From contig MHCO01000032.1 in assembly GCA_001816645.1 (NCBI GenBank), positions 22,774 to 28,933 of the forward strand: a DNA stretch of 6,160 bases, given 5' to 3'. The position numbers were made by a program, and so were the translations under genes. The notes under the pieces were generated by a model, which ran no database searches, had not been told where the DNA came from, and saw nothing but the letters and a program-made list of their open reading frames with translations. Shown here piece by piece: positions 1 through 5,551 of this stretch (the stretch's first letter is position 1; every line of letters starts with the position of its first letter). The stretch comes from Candidatus Woykebacteria bacterium GWB1_45_5 (GTDB lineage: Bacteria; Patescibacteriota; Microgenomatia; Woykebacterales; RBG-16-39-9b).

Positions 1-100
1 CAGTCGAAACAATTTCCCAACCCAAGTTTTCTAAATTTTTAGCGAACTCAACAACCTCTTCTTTGTTAAAGACTGAAATTAGGGCTCTTTTTTGACTCAT
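1..100 (-). CDS. purH: Bifunctional AICAR transformylase / IMP cyclohydrolase, N-terminal fragment (runs off left edge)
   Basis: This is the start of a gene reading leftward; 33 codons are visible before the edge. The peptide begins [20 protein letters not shown] and continues to EIVST. It matches the start of the PurH IMP-cyclohydrolase domain, where a short basic N-terminus is followed by ALxSVxxK, a helix VVEFAxxL, and a strand ending in ST that normally leads into GGT. PurH performs the last two steps of de novo IMP synthesis, formylating AICAR and closing the ring, in the cytosol. The ATG at 100-98 is the only sensible start because its frame has a TGA two codons upstream. There is no strong Shine-Dalgarno; AGAAGAG lies about nine bases upstream. 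The start overlaps the TGA of a short upstream frame as ATGA. The identification rests on a short peptide but the pattern is distinctive. The transformylase domain is outside the window. Confidence 0.82.
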   Translation of the reverse strand, partial: MSQKRALISVFNKEEVVEFAKNLENLGWEIVST

Positions 101-128
101 AAATCAAACTCTTCTGGAGAAAAATCGT

Positions 129-142
129 TTACTGGCAAGTAA
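129..142. repeat. Short perfect inverted repeat in the purH leader
   Basis: TTACT and AGTAA form perfect 5-bp arms around a 4-base centre. The repeat lies at the predicted purH transcription start, so it could be an operator half-site pair or a small hairpin. A 5-bp repeat in AT-rich DNA can easily arise by chance. Confidence 0.25.
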
Positions 143-147
143 CAATT

Positions 148-176
148 AAAATAGCAGGTTTTTTTAGGAATGAAAA
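148..176 (-). promoter_or_regulatory. Candidate sigma-70-type promoter for purH
   Basis: On the minus strand, TTTTCA (176-171, 4 of 6 matches to TTGACA) lies 17 bases before TATTTT (153-148, 4 of 6 matches to TATAAT). A TG one base before the -10 makes it an extended -10 element. Transcription would start near 141, giving a leader of about 40 bases before the purH ATG. It sits back to back with the ZIP promoter. Boxes were read by eye. Confidence 0.45.
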
Positions 177-189
177 GGCGTAAACTGCC

Positions 190-218
190 TTGACAAGAGA
201 TTTCTGCCGTGCCATATT
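190..218 (+). promoter_or_regulatory. Candidate sigma-70-type promoter for the ZIP transporter gene
   Basis: A perfect TTGACA -35 box (190-195) is followed, after exactly 17 bases, by CATATT (213-218, 4 of 6 matches to TATAAT). Transcription would begin near 225, about 38 bases before the ATG at 263. This placement rules out the in-frame GTG at 209, which would lie inside the promoter. No metal-responsive (Zur/Fur-like) palindrome was recognised around it. Confidence 0.55.
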
Positions 219-262
219 GTTTCAATCGATTAGATTTCTGTTACTCTAAAGTCAACGATCTT

Positions 263-1012
263 ATGCCATTATTAGCTTACATCATAATTTTTACCTTTAT
301 TGGCAGTATTTTGTCTTTGTTTGGTGGTAGCCTACTATTACTCAAAAAACAAATCAGCGAAAGCTTTGCTTGCTATTTAATCGCTTTTGCAGCTGGGGCT
401 TTAATCGGGGTTGCTTTCCTTGACCTTTTCCCAGAGGCTGTTAACGAAGCTGGTGAGGCGGATGTTTTTTTACCAGCTTTAGTTGGTTTCGTTACTTTTT
501 TCTTTGCGGAACGTGTAATCAGAATATTTCATCATCACCGACATTCTAGTGAAGAAAGTGCCAAACCAAGCACATTTTTGGTGATTTTTGGTGATGGTGT
601 TCATAACTTTGTTGACGGAGTGGTTATCACAACCGGATTTTTAACCGCTATCCCCGTTGGAATCATCACTTCTTTGGCAGTCGCCGCCCACGAGATCCCG
701 CAAGAAATTGCCGATATGGGAGTATTGCTAGCCAATGGTTTGTCAAAACCGAAAGCGCTCGTCTTTAATTTTCTTTCCGCGCTCACCGCATTAGCGGGAG
801 CTTTAATTGCCTTTTTCTTTGCTAGCTTTATAGAACAATATCTTTATATTTTCCTAGCTCTTGCTGCCGGTCATTTTCTCTATATCGCAGCCAGTGATCT
901 TATTCCAGAACTACATGAAACCCACACAGAAGAACGGAAAATTCCACTTGCTTTAATTTTTGTTCTTGGAATAGCAGCGGTTTTCAGCTCCACTAAAATC
1001 CTCGGGGGCTAA
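263..1012 (+). CDS. ZIP-family divalent metal transporter (zinc/iron permease)
   Basis: This 249-residue inner-membrane protein should move divalent cations such as Zn2+ into the cytosol. It has about eight hydrophobic segments (roughly residues 3-25, 37-56, 68-86, 104-125, 131-157, 164-190, 192-213, 227-244), the usual number and length for the family. The metal-site motifs are present: HNFVDG at 114-119 in TM4 and AHEIPQEIADMG at 142-153 in TM5, supplying His114, Asn115, Asp118, His143, Glu144 and Glu148. The loop between TM3 and TM4 is histidine-rich (HHHRHSSEE, 90-98), a common metal-sensing or buffering loop. The frame is open back to a GTG at 209, but I chose ATG 263 because the promoter covers 209 and the family begins directly with TM1. 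There is no clear Shine-Dalgarno. The gene stands alone, divergent from purH and convergent with the hydrolase. Family is certain; metal specificity and transport direction are inferred. Confidence 0.93.
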   Translation: MPLLAYIIIFTFIGSILSLFGGSLLLLKKQISESFACYLIAFAAGALIGVAFLDLFPEAVNEAGEADVFLPALVGFVTFFFAERVIRIFHHHRHSSEESAKPSTFLVIFGDGVHNFVDGVVITTGFLTAIPVGIITSLAVAAHEIPQEIADMGVLLANGLSKPKALVFNFLSALTALAGALIAFFFASFIEQYLYIFLALAAGHFLYIAASDLIPELHETHTEERKIPLALIFVLGIAAVFSSTKILGG

Positions 1013-1037
1013 GTCGAAACGGATCTCAAGGCAAGAT

Positions 1038-1682
1038 CTAGGAGAGACACCGCTTAAACCACGCGGTTGCTAATCGGGCCACTTGCTCCAACGCTCCTGG
1101 TTCTTCGAATAAGTGGGTTGCACCAGGGATCACTTCTAATTTCTTTTCTGATTTAATCTCCTGTAGAGCTTTTTTATTGAGTTTGATAACCACATCATCT
1201 TCGCCACCTACAATTAACAACGTTGGTGCTTTGACCTTTGGCAATAAATCCCAAGCCAGGTCGGGCCGGCCACCACGGGAAACAACAGCAGCAATTTCTG
1301 AACCAAATTTGGCAGCTGATGCAAGCGCTGCTGCTGCTCCAGTACTCGCACCGAAATAACCAATTTTGAGATTAGCTGCCTCTGGTTGATTTTCCAGCCA
1401 TTTTGTCGCGGCGATTAACCGTTTGGTCAAAAGAGAGATGTCAAAACGGGTTTCGTAAACTTCGTCTTCTTTTTCAGTCAAAAGATCAAAAAGTAAAGTA
1501 CTAACCCCCTCCTCCTGCAGCTTTTCGGCAACAAATTTATTTCTGGGACTGTGCCGACCACTCCCACTTCCGTGAGCAAAGATAACCACTCCTCGCGCCC
1601 TATCGGGAATTATCAAACTACCTTCCAGCATTACAGAATCTGTGTTGATGTGAGCTGTTTGCCCTTGAGGAATACTAGTCAT
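1038..1682 (-). CDS. Alpha/beta hydrolase, dienelactone-hydrolase-like
   Basis: This 214-residue soluble protein has the full alpha/beta-hydrolase catalytic set. The oxyanion-hole strand is VVIFAHGSGSG (32-42), the nucleophile elbow is GASTG with Ser113, the acid is Asp162 or Asp163 in LLIVGGEDD, and the base is His190 in GATHLF. The segment RHSPRNKFVAEKLQEEGV and the following LLFDLLTEKE are typical of a subgroup annotated as dienelactone hydrolase or phosphoribosyltransferase-linked hydrolase. The natural substrate is unknown, and carboxylesterase-type chemistry is all that can be said. There is no signal peptide, so it is probably cytosolic. ATG 1682 is kept because the N-terminal strand before LEGSLIIP belongs to the fold. 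The gene follows DUF2207 by 24 bases and lacks a good Shine-Dalgarno. A TAAAAT sits 9 bases before the ATG. Only 25 bases separate its stop from the convergent ZIP stop. Confidence 0.88.
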   Translation of the reverse strand: MTSIPQGQTAHINTDSVMLEGSLIIPDRARGVVIFAHGSGSGRHSPRNKFVAEKLQEEGVSTLLFDLLTEKEDEVYETRFDISLLTKRLIAATKWLENQPEAANLKIGYFGASTGAAAALASAAKFGSEIAAVVSRGGRPDLAWDLLPKVKAPTLLIVGGEDDVVIKLNKKALQEIKSEKKLEVIPGATHLFEEPGALEQVARLATAWFKRCLS

Positions 1683-1706
1683 GTCAGAAAGATTTTAATA
1701 ATTGTC

Positions 1707-3476
1707 TTACCAACTCCCTCCACCTCCTCCTCCAAAGCCGCCGCCGGAGGAACCGCCGCCACCGGAAAAGCCACTTCCACCTGGAGCGGAAGCCATTGCT
1801 GAGGATAGAGAACTGGAAAAACTAGAAATACTTGCGCCAAATAGAGCAGCGTTAAAGGGTGCAGTCCCCGAATACCAAGCGGGTTGAGGTGGCTCTATCC
1901 CCATATCCTTAAAAGCTTGAGCAAATTTCTCGGTCAGGCCAAAAACGATCGCGTAAGGAAGAATCTCGTTAAACATGTTTTTATTCTCAAAAAATCTTTG
2001 CCGGTATTTTTCGGCAGTACTGATAAAAAGTTCATAACCTTTTGTTCTGCGCCACATTTCATGGCCATCGGCCGTTCTTCTCGGCATTATCTGCGAAACG
2101 ATGAGTAAAAATATCCCCCCAATTGCTAACCCCGCCCCAATCGCTACAAGCAGACTAAACACTAAAACAAATCCTAAGACTAGAATCAACACTCCAAGAA
2201 CACCCACGCCAATTGCAACAAATAAGTATTTCCGCCGGACGCTTTCTGGATTTTCGTAGAAAAATTTTTTATTAACCATGTCTTCGTATAGTTTATCTTT
2301 AACCACCTTTAAATCCTCATAAAATTTCGTTTTCAGCGACGAGATACTAACCACATCTCCCGTTTCAAAAAGCCGACTCCTCAGTTCTTGCTCGTAAGGA
2401 AGTAGCGCCTTTGCGTCTGTGCTTGTTTTGGTCAAAATATAATCGGTCCTACCAAACAGCCATTTCTTTGCTTCTTCTGAAATCGTTAGAAACCCTCGTG
2501 TTGCTAGATCAATGATGGTCGCCGAGACATCAAGGGTATCAGCCCGCTCATCAACCAAAGTACCAATTTCTGCTGGTCGTAATTTTTCTGGCGGTGTGTA
2601 TTCGACAACGATTTGCTCGTGGGCGCCAGGCGGGCGGACCTCATGTTTTGCCTGCGGGTCATAAAGAAAGCGAGCCCGCCACCAGTAATCTCTGCCTCTT
2701 CGCCACCAAAGAAAAAAGGCGAAGCCGGCGCTAAAACTTAACGAAAGAGCGAAGGCGGCAAAATTCCATGAGGTGAACATGGTATCCCAAACACTTTTTG
2801 GCGGCGGGACGACGATAATTGGTACTAAACCCTTGGGATAACCAACGACCACGGTTAATCCTTCTTCCGGAGACAGAGACCGACTAGCTTCAAAGCTTGC
2901 CTCATTACCAATTGGCTCTTGAAAGTCACATAAATCCTGGGCGCCACGCGGCCCTTCATAGCAAGTGATTTGACCTACTTGACCGCTTGGTAAAGTTACT
3001 GTTGCCTTGGCACTTTCAATTGGAACCGGCCAACGGTCACCTGTAGCATTCCAGTAAAGCTCGTCATGGTCTTCGAAGCTTTTTAGAACACCACTTACCA
3101 AGTATTCGATAGTGTAGTTTTGCACTCCGGTGATGGTTTCATCCGAATCGCCAATCTTTAAACGAGCGTAACCATTTTCTTTAAGGATTTCGTAAGGAGT
3201 GTTGGCACCGTTATTTTTTACAATCTTTACTTCTAGCTTCGTGTAATGTTTTCCGCCACCAGTACGCTCGTAAACCTCTGGTATGTCGCGGAATATCCCG
3301 TGTTTTTGTAGATTTCCAAAGTCGGCCTTGATACTCTCGACCACTTGTACCCGACCGTCCTCTAAAATGTCTATGTCCGCCTGGAAACTGTTAATGACCC
3401 AATCTTCGGAGGCATGGACTTGAATTGGAACGAGGAAAACGAAAATGGTTAAAACTAAAACAGCCGCTACTCTCAT
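1707..3476 (-). CDS. DUF2207 family membrane protein with signal peptide and glycine-rich C-terminus
   Basis: This 589-residue envelope protein belongs to a family of unknown function. Residues 1-22 are a signal peptide (MR, a hydrophobic run, then VHA before Ser23). Residues 23 to about 230 form the exported DUF2207 beta-rich domain, with GIFRDIP at 60-66 and YTIEYLVSG at 121-129. Cys172 and Cys183 could form a disulfide. A transmembrane helix (about 237-257) is followed by the family signature GRDYW (261-265). A cytoplasmic part contains VVEYTPPEKLRPAEIGTLVD (290-309) and ATIIDLATRGFLTI (319-332). A hydrophobic hairpin (about 418-462) and a further soluble stretch come next. The tail (566-589) is mostly Gly and Ser and ends in GGGGGGSW. 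The open frame reaches 3599, but ATG 3476 starts the signal peptide and the earlier codons overlap the permease gene. It lies 82 bases after the permease and 24 before the hydrolase. Family is sure, function is not. Confidence 0.9.
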   Translation of the reverse strand: MRVAAVLVLTIFVFLVPIQVHASEDWVINSFQADIDILEDGRVQVVESIKADFGNLQKHGIFRDIPEVYERTGGGKHYTKLEVKIVKNNGANTPYEILKENGYARLKIGDSDETITGVQNYTIEYLVSGVLKSFEDHDELYWNATGDRWPVPIESAKATVTLPSGQVGQITCYEGPRGAQDLCDFQEPIGNEASFEASRSLSPEEGLTVVVGYPKGLVPIIVVPPPKSVWDTMFTSWNFAAFALSLSFSAGFAFFLWWRRGRDYWWRARFLYDPQAKHEVRPPGAHEQIVVEYTPPEKLRPAEIGTLVDERADTLDVSATIIDLATRGFLTISEEAKKWLFGRTDYILTKTSTDAKALLPYEQELRSRLFETGDVVSISSLKTKFYEDLKVVKDKLYEDMVNKKFFYENPESVRRKYLFVAIGVGVLGVLILVLGFVLVFSLLVAIGAGLAIGGIFLLIVSQIMPRRTADGHEMWRRTKGYELFISTAEKYRQRFFENKNMFNEILPYAIVFGLTEKFAQAFKDMGIEPPQPAWYSGTAPFNAALFGASISSFSSSLSSAMASAPGGSGFSGGGGSSGGGFGGGGGGSW

Positions 3477-3483
3477 TTCCTTA

Positions 3484-3489
3484 ATTTTA
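3484..3489 (-). promoter_or_regulatory. Possible -10 element for a leaderless DUF2207 transcript
   Basis: On the minus strand TAAAAT (5 of 6 matches to TATAAT) ends 7 bases before the DUF2207 ATG, so transcription would begin at or next to the start codon. The purine run AAGGAA between them touches the ATG and is too close to be a normal Shine-Dalgarno. No convincing -35 box is seen 16-18 bases upstream, so this remains a weak call. Confidence 0.3.
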
Positions 3490-3539
3490 TCACACAGTAA
3501 CTTTGAGGTTCTAAAACGGACAATGTCATCACCTGATCT

Positions 3540-3556
3540 CTGCTTTCTGCTTTCTG
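3540..3556. repeat. Short 7-bp tandem repeat between permease and DUF2207 genes
   Basis: On the plus strand the unit CTGCTTT occurs twice, followed by CTG, giving about 2.4 copies. It lies just past the permease stop codon, in the 82-base gap. It may be a simple slippage product. No function is evident. Confidence 0.6.
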
Positions 3557-3558
3557 AA

Positions 3559-4638
3559 CTACTCCCAACGAAAGGTTCGAGAAGAAACAATGTAGGCAAT
3601 TACAGCCCAAACGGCTAATCCAACTAGCTCCCAAACCATCTGATCAAGAAAATGGCCCTCAACAGTGATTTTACGCATTGCTGTATTAAAAAAGGATAAA
3701 GGCAGTAGTTTTACCACCGGCTGAACCCAGGAAGGCAAAGCGTCGATCGGGAAAAATGTCCCGGCGACTAAAAATTGTGGCAGGGTAACCAAGTTGGCAA
3801 TTGGCGCAGCTGTGTTTTCATCCGCGGCAATCCCGGCGATAAAAAGACCAAAACCCAGAAAGGAAATCAACCCAATAACCGAAAGAACCAACATTTCGGC
3901 AAGAGTAAGCGCTCCGTGAACTAACGAAAATTTATAAGCCAAGATACCAACCAAGACAATCACCAAAGTTTGAGCCAAAACAACCACTAACCTCGCTGTG
4001 CCCTGGCCAAACAAAATCGTCAAGCCTTTAGTGGGAGTAGCAAAGATTCGTTTCAAAACCAAGGTTTTCTTCAAGAATATTAAACCGAAAGCGGTACTAG
4101 TAATAGCGGTCGAAAGAAGGGCAAAACCAATCATCCCCGGCAAAAAGAAATCAATAAACCGAAAGGTGCGGCCAGAGACTTCTTCAATATCCAACTTTAT
4201 CGGCGGATTTTGAATATTTGCCACCCGCAAGTTTAGCTTATCAACCACTCCGGAAACTATACTGCTAGCGGCGGCCGCTTGTTGAGCATTTGCCTGGGAA
4301 ATAAAGAGTCTAGGATTGGCTACCCCTTTATCTGACAACAAAACTCCGGCCAATCTTCCTTGGGTGAGTTTATCATCGAGTTCATCTTCGCTCCCCGAAA
4401 CAATATTGACTGCTTTGATACCCGAAAGGGCTTGATAAACTGGTCCATTTTGTTGATCAGCTGGTATGCCAATTGAAACATTCAGACTATTACTACCAAA
4501 CAAACCAAAAATCGCGATAAACATCAATGGAAAAACAAAACCAAAAAATACAGTTGCCCGGTTACGTAGCTGTGCTTTAAGTGAATAATAAGCAATCGCT
4601 AAAAATGGTTTTAGCTGATTTGGCGAACGTTTCTTCAC
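3559..4638 (-). CDS. ABC-2 type transporter permease
   Basis: This 359-residue protein is the membrane half of an exporter of the ABC-2 / DrrB type, working with the ATPase encoded just upstream. A basic cytoplasmic N-terminus leads to TM1 (about 29-48). An extracytoplasmic domain follows (about 50-160), as in ABC-2 permeases that carry a large loop after TM1. The remaining helices cluster at about 166-188, 213-235, 246-270, 282-297 and 333-352. The conserved ABC-2 motif is clear: GTFFPIDALPSWVQPVVKLL (293-312) followed by PLSFF (313-317). The start is GTG at 4638, overlapping the ATPase stop as GTGA, with a strong Shine-Dalgarno, so translation is very likely coupled. The substrate is not predictable from sequence; drugs, lipids or peptides are all possible for this family. 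The stop is TAG at 3559-3561. Confidence 0.92.
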   Translation of the reverse strand: MKKRSPNQLKPFLAIAYYSLKAQLRNRATVFFGFVFPLMFIAIFGLFGSNSLNVSIGIPADQQNGPVYQALSGIKAVNIVSGSEDELDDKLTQGRLAGVLLSDKGVANPRLFISQANAQQAAAASSIVSGVVDKLNLRVANIQNPPIKLDIEEVSGRTFRFIDFFLPGMIGFALLSTAITSTAFGLIFLKKTLVLKRIFATPTKGLTILFGQGTARLVVVLAQTLVIVLVGILAYKFSLVHGALTLAEMLVLSVIGLISFLGFGLFIAGIAADENTAAPIANLVTLPQFLVAGTFFPIDALPSWVQPVVKLLPLSFFNTAMRKITVEGHFLDQMVWELVGLAVWAVIAYIVSSRTFRWE

Positions 4639-5411
4639 GACGGTGACTCCTCCCGCAAGTGGCGACCGGTTAGATGTAGGAACACGTCTTCAAGAGTCGC
4701 TTTTTTAACTTCTTGATCTCGCTTAAAACCGGAGGCTAAAAGCTCTTCGATTAGATCGTGCGGGGTTCCGATTTTAATGATCTTGCCTTGATCCATCACC
4801 GCAACTCGATCGCAAAGCTCCTCTGCCTCTTGCATATAATGGGTTGTCAAAACTATTGTTCTACCTTCTTTGTGCATTTTGCGGATTTCGTCCCAAAGAT
4901 TTACTCTTGCCTGTGGGTCTAAACCGGTGGTAGGTTCATCAAGAAATATGATTTTTGGATCGTGAATTAGCGTCGTAGCAATAGAAAAGCGCTGTTTTTG
5001 GCCACCGGAAAGCTTTTGCCAAAAACTTTTCTTCTTTTCTTCCAAGGAAAAGCGCCGCAAAACCGCAATCGGATTCACTCTCACCTGGTAAAGGCCGCCA
5101 AACATTTTGAGTAGCTCTACCAAGGTTAAATCTGGGTAAAATCCAGCCTCTTGAAGCTGAACTCCAATCCTGCTTTTAATCTCCCAGGAATGGTGAACAA
5201 TGTCCAGGCCATCAACCTCGATTTTCCCCGAACTTGGTTGGCGCAAAGTTTCGATAATTTCTAAAGTAGTAGTCTTGCCGGCGCCGTTTGGTCCAAGCAA
5301 GCCAAAAATCTCCCCTTCGCCCACCTCAAAGGAAATGTTATCAACTGCAACCGTGTCTTCGTATGTTTTGGCTAGATTTTCTACCTTAATAACTACTTTC
5401 CCGTTTTCCAT
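4635..5411 (-). CDS. ABC transporter ATP-binding protein (DrrA/CcmA-like, ABC-2 exporter class)
   Basis: This 258-residue cytoplasmic ATPase powers the permease that overlaps its 3' end. All nucleotide-binding elements are intact: Walker A GPNGAGKT (40-47), Q-loop around Gln85 or Gln87 in GVQLQEAGF, signature LSGGQKQR (134-141), Walker B IIFLDEP (154-160) with catalytic Glu159, D-loop GLDP (163-166) and H-loop His191. The tail KATLEDVFLHLTGR (237-250) is typical of DrrA/YhhJ-type exporters. The frame is open to 5528, but I chose ATG 5411. It gives the usual short lead into VIKVENLAKTY, and the extra upstream residues would be translated from the promoter and its inverted repeats. No good Shine-Dalgarno precedes it. 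TATAAT lies 9 bases upstream, so initiation may be leaderless or nearly so. Role in export is well supported; substrate unknown. Confidence 0.95.
   Translation of the reverse strand: MENGKVVIKVENLAKTYEDTVAVDNISFEVGEGEIFGLLGPNGAGKTTTLEIIETLRQPSSGKIEVDGLDIVHHSWEIKSRIGVQLQEAGFYPDLTLVELLKMFGGLYQVRVNPIAVLRRFSLEEKKKSFWQKLSGGQKQRFSIATTLIHDPKIIFLDEPTTGLDPQARVNLWDEIRKMHKEGRTIVLTTHYMQEAEELCDRVAVMDQGKIIKIGTPHDLIEELLASGFKRDQEVKKATLEDVFLHLTGRHLREESPS
4647..4651 (-). promoter_or_regulatory. Strong ribosome binding site for the permease GTG start
   Basis: AGGAG, inside GGGAGGAG on the minus strand, lies 8 bases before the GTG at 4638. It is within the last codons of the ATPase gene and supports the GTG start. 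It is the only near-consensus Shine-Dalgarno noticed before any start in the window. Confidence 0.7.
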
Positions 5412-5420
5412 AAACCGCCC

Positions 5421-5426
5421 ATTATA
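5421..5426 (-). promoter_or_regulatory. Possible second -10 element close to the ATPase start
   Basis: A perfect TATAAT on the minus strand ends 9 bases before the ATPase ATG. A transcript from it would have a leader of only two or three bases. No matching -35 box is seen at 16-18 bases, so it would need an activator or be a chance match. It abuts one arm of the inverted repeat at 5426-5452. Confidence 0.3.
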
Positions 5427-5452
5427 TCTCGCTAGAGAAACAAGCGCGAGAT
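5426..5452. repeat. Inverted repeat in the exporter leader (7-bp arms, 13-base spacer)
   Basis: The arms ATCTCGC (5426-5432) and GCGAGAT (5446-5452) are perfect inverse complements around 13 bases. In a transcript from the promoter at 5464-5492 this would fold as a hairpin in the leader, ending about 14 bases before the ATPase ATG. As DNA it could be an operator. It lacks a U-run, so it is not an intrinsic terminator. Confidence 0.5.
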
Positions 5453-5463
5453 GTAATCTTGCG

Positions 5464-5492
5464 ATTATACTGTCTTGAAACAACCAAGACAA
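5464..5492 (-). promoter_or_regulatory. Candidate sigma-70-type promoter for the ABC exporter operon
   Basis: On the minus strand TTGTCT (5492-5487, 4 of 6 matches to TTGACA) lies exactly 17 bases before a perfect TATAAT (5469-5464). Transcription would begin near 5457, leaving a leader of about 46 bases that contains the inverted repeat at 5426-5452. The spacer and part of the -35 box are occupied by another perfect inverted repeat, which suggests repression. Confidence 0.6.
5471..5491. repeat. Perfect 7-bp inverted repeat overlapping the exporter promoter, putative operator
   Basis: TGTCTTG (5471-5477) and CAAGACA (5485-5491) are exact inverse complements with a 7-base centre, spanning 21 bases. 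The repeat fills the spacer between the -10 and -35 boxes and overlaps five bases of the -35. That is a classic place for a dimeric repressor to block RNA polymerase. No regulator gene is in the window, so the binding protein is unknown. Confidence 0.55.
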
Positions 5493-5551
5493 GAAGCTTA
5501 CAGGCCTCAAGGTTACTATTAGAATCAAGCGCTAGTGAAAAAAGAAAGACT

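Noticed and set aside
209..262. N-terminal extension of the ZIP gene from a GTG at 209
   Set aside because: It overlaps the TTGACA-17-CATATT promoter, and its 18 residues do not resemble ZIP N-termini. ATG 263 leads straight into TM1.
1013..1040. Bidirectional terminator between the convergent ZIP and hydrolase genes
   Set aside because: Only a 5-bp AT-rich inverted repeat (GATCT/AGATC) with no T-run is present, too weak to call.
1702..1887. Proline-rich plus-strand peptide (PPPPPPKPPPEEPPPP)
   Set aside because: It is the antisense reading of the Gly-rich DUF2207 tail codons, a compositional shadow.
3477..3599. 41-residue N-terminal extension of the DUF2207 protein
   Set aside because: It overlaps the permease 3' end and includes the tandem repeat. 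The signal peptide starting at 3476 marks the true beginning.
5412..5528. 39-residue N-terminal extension of the ABC ATPase
   Set aside because: It would translate the promoter and both inverted repeats, and ABC ATPases of this class start close to the VIKVENLAKTY strand.
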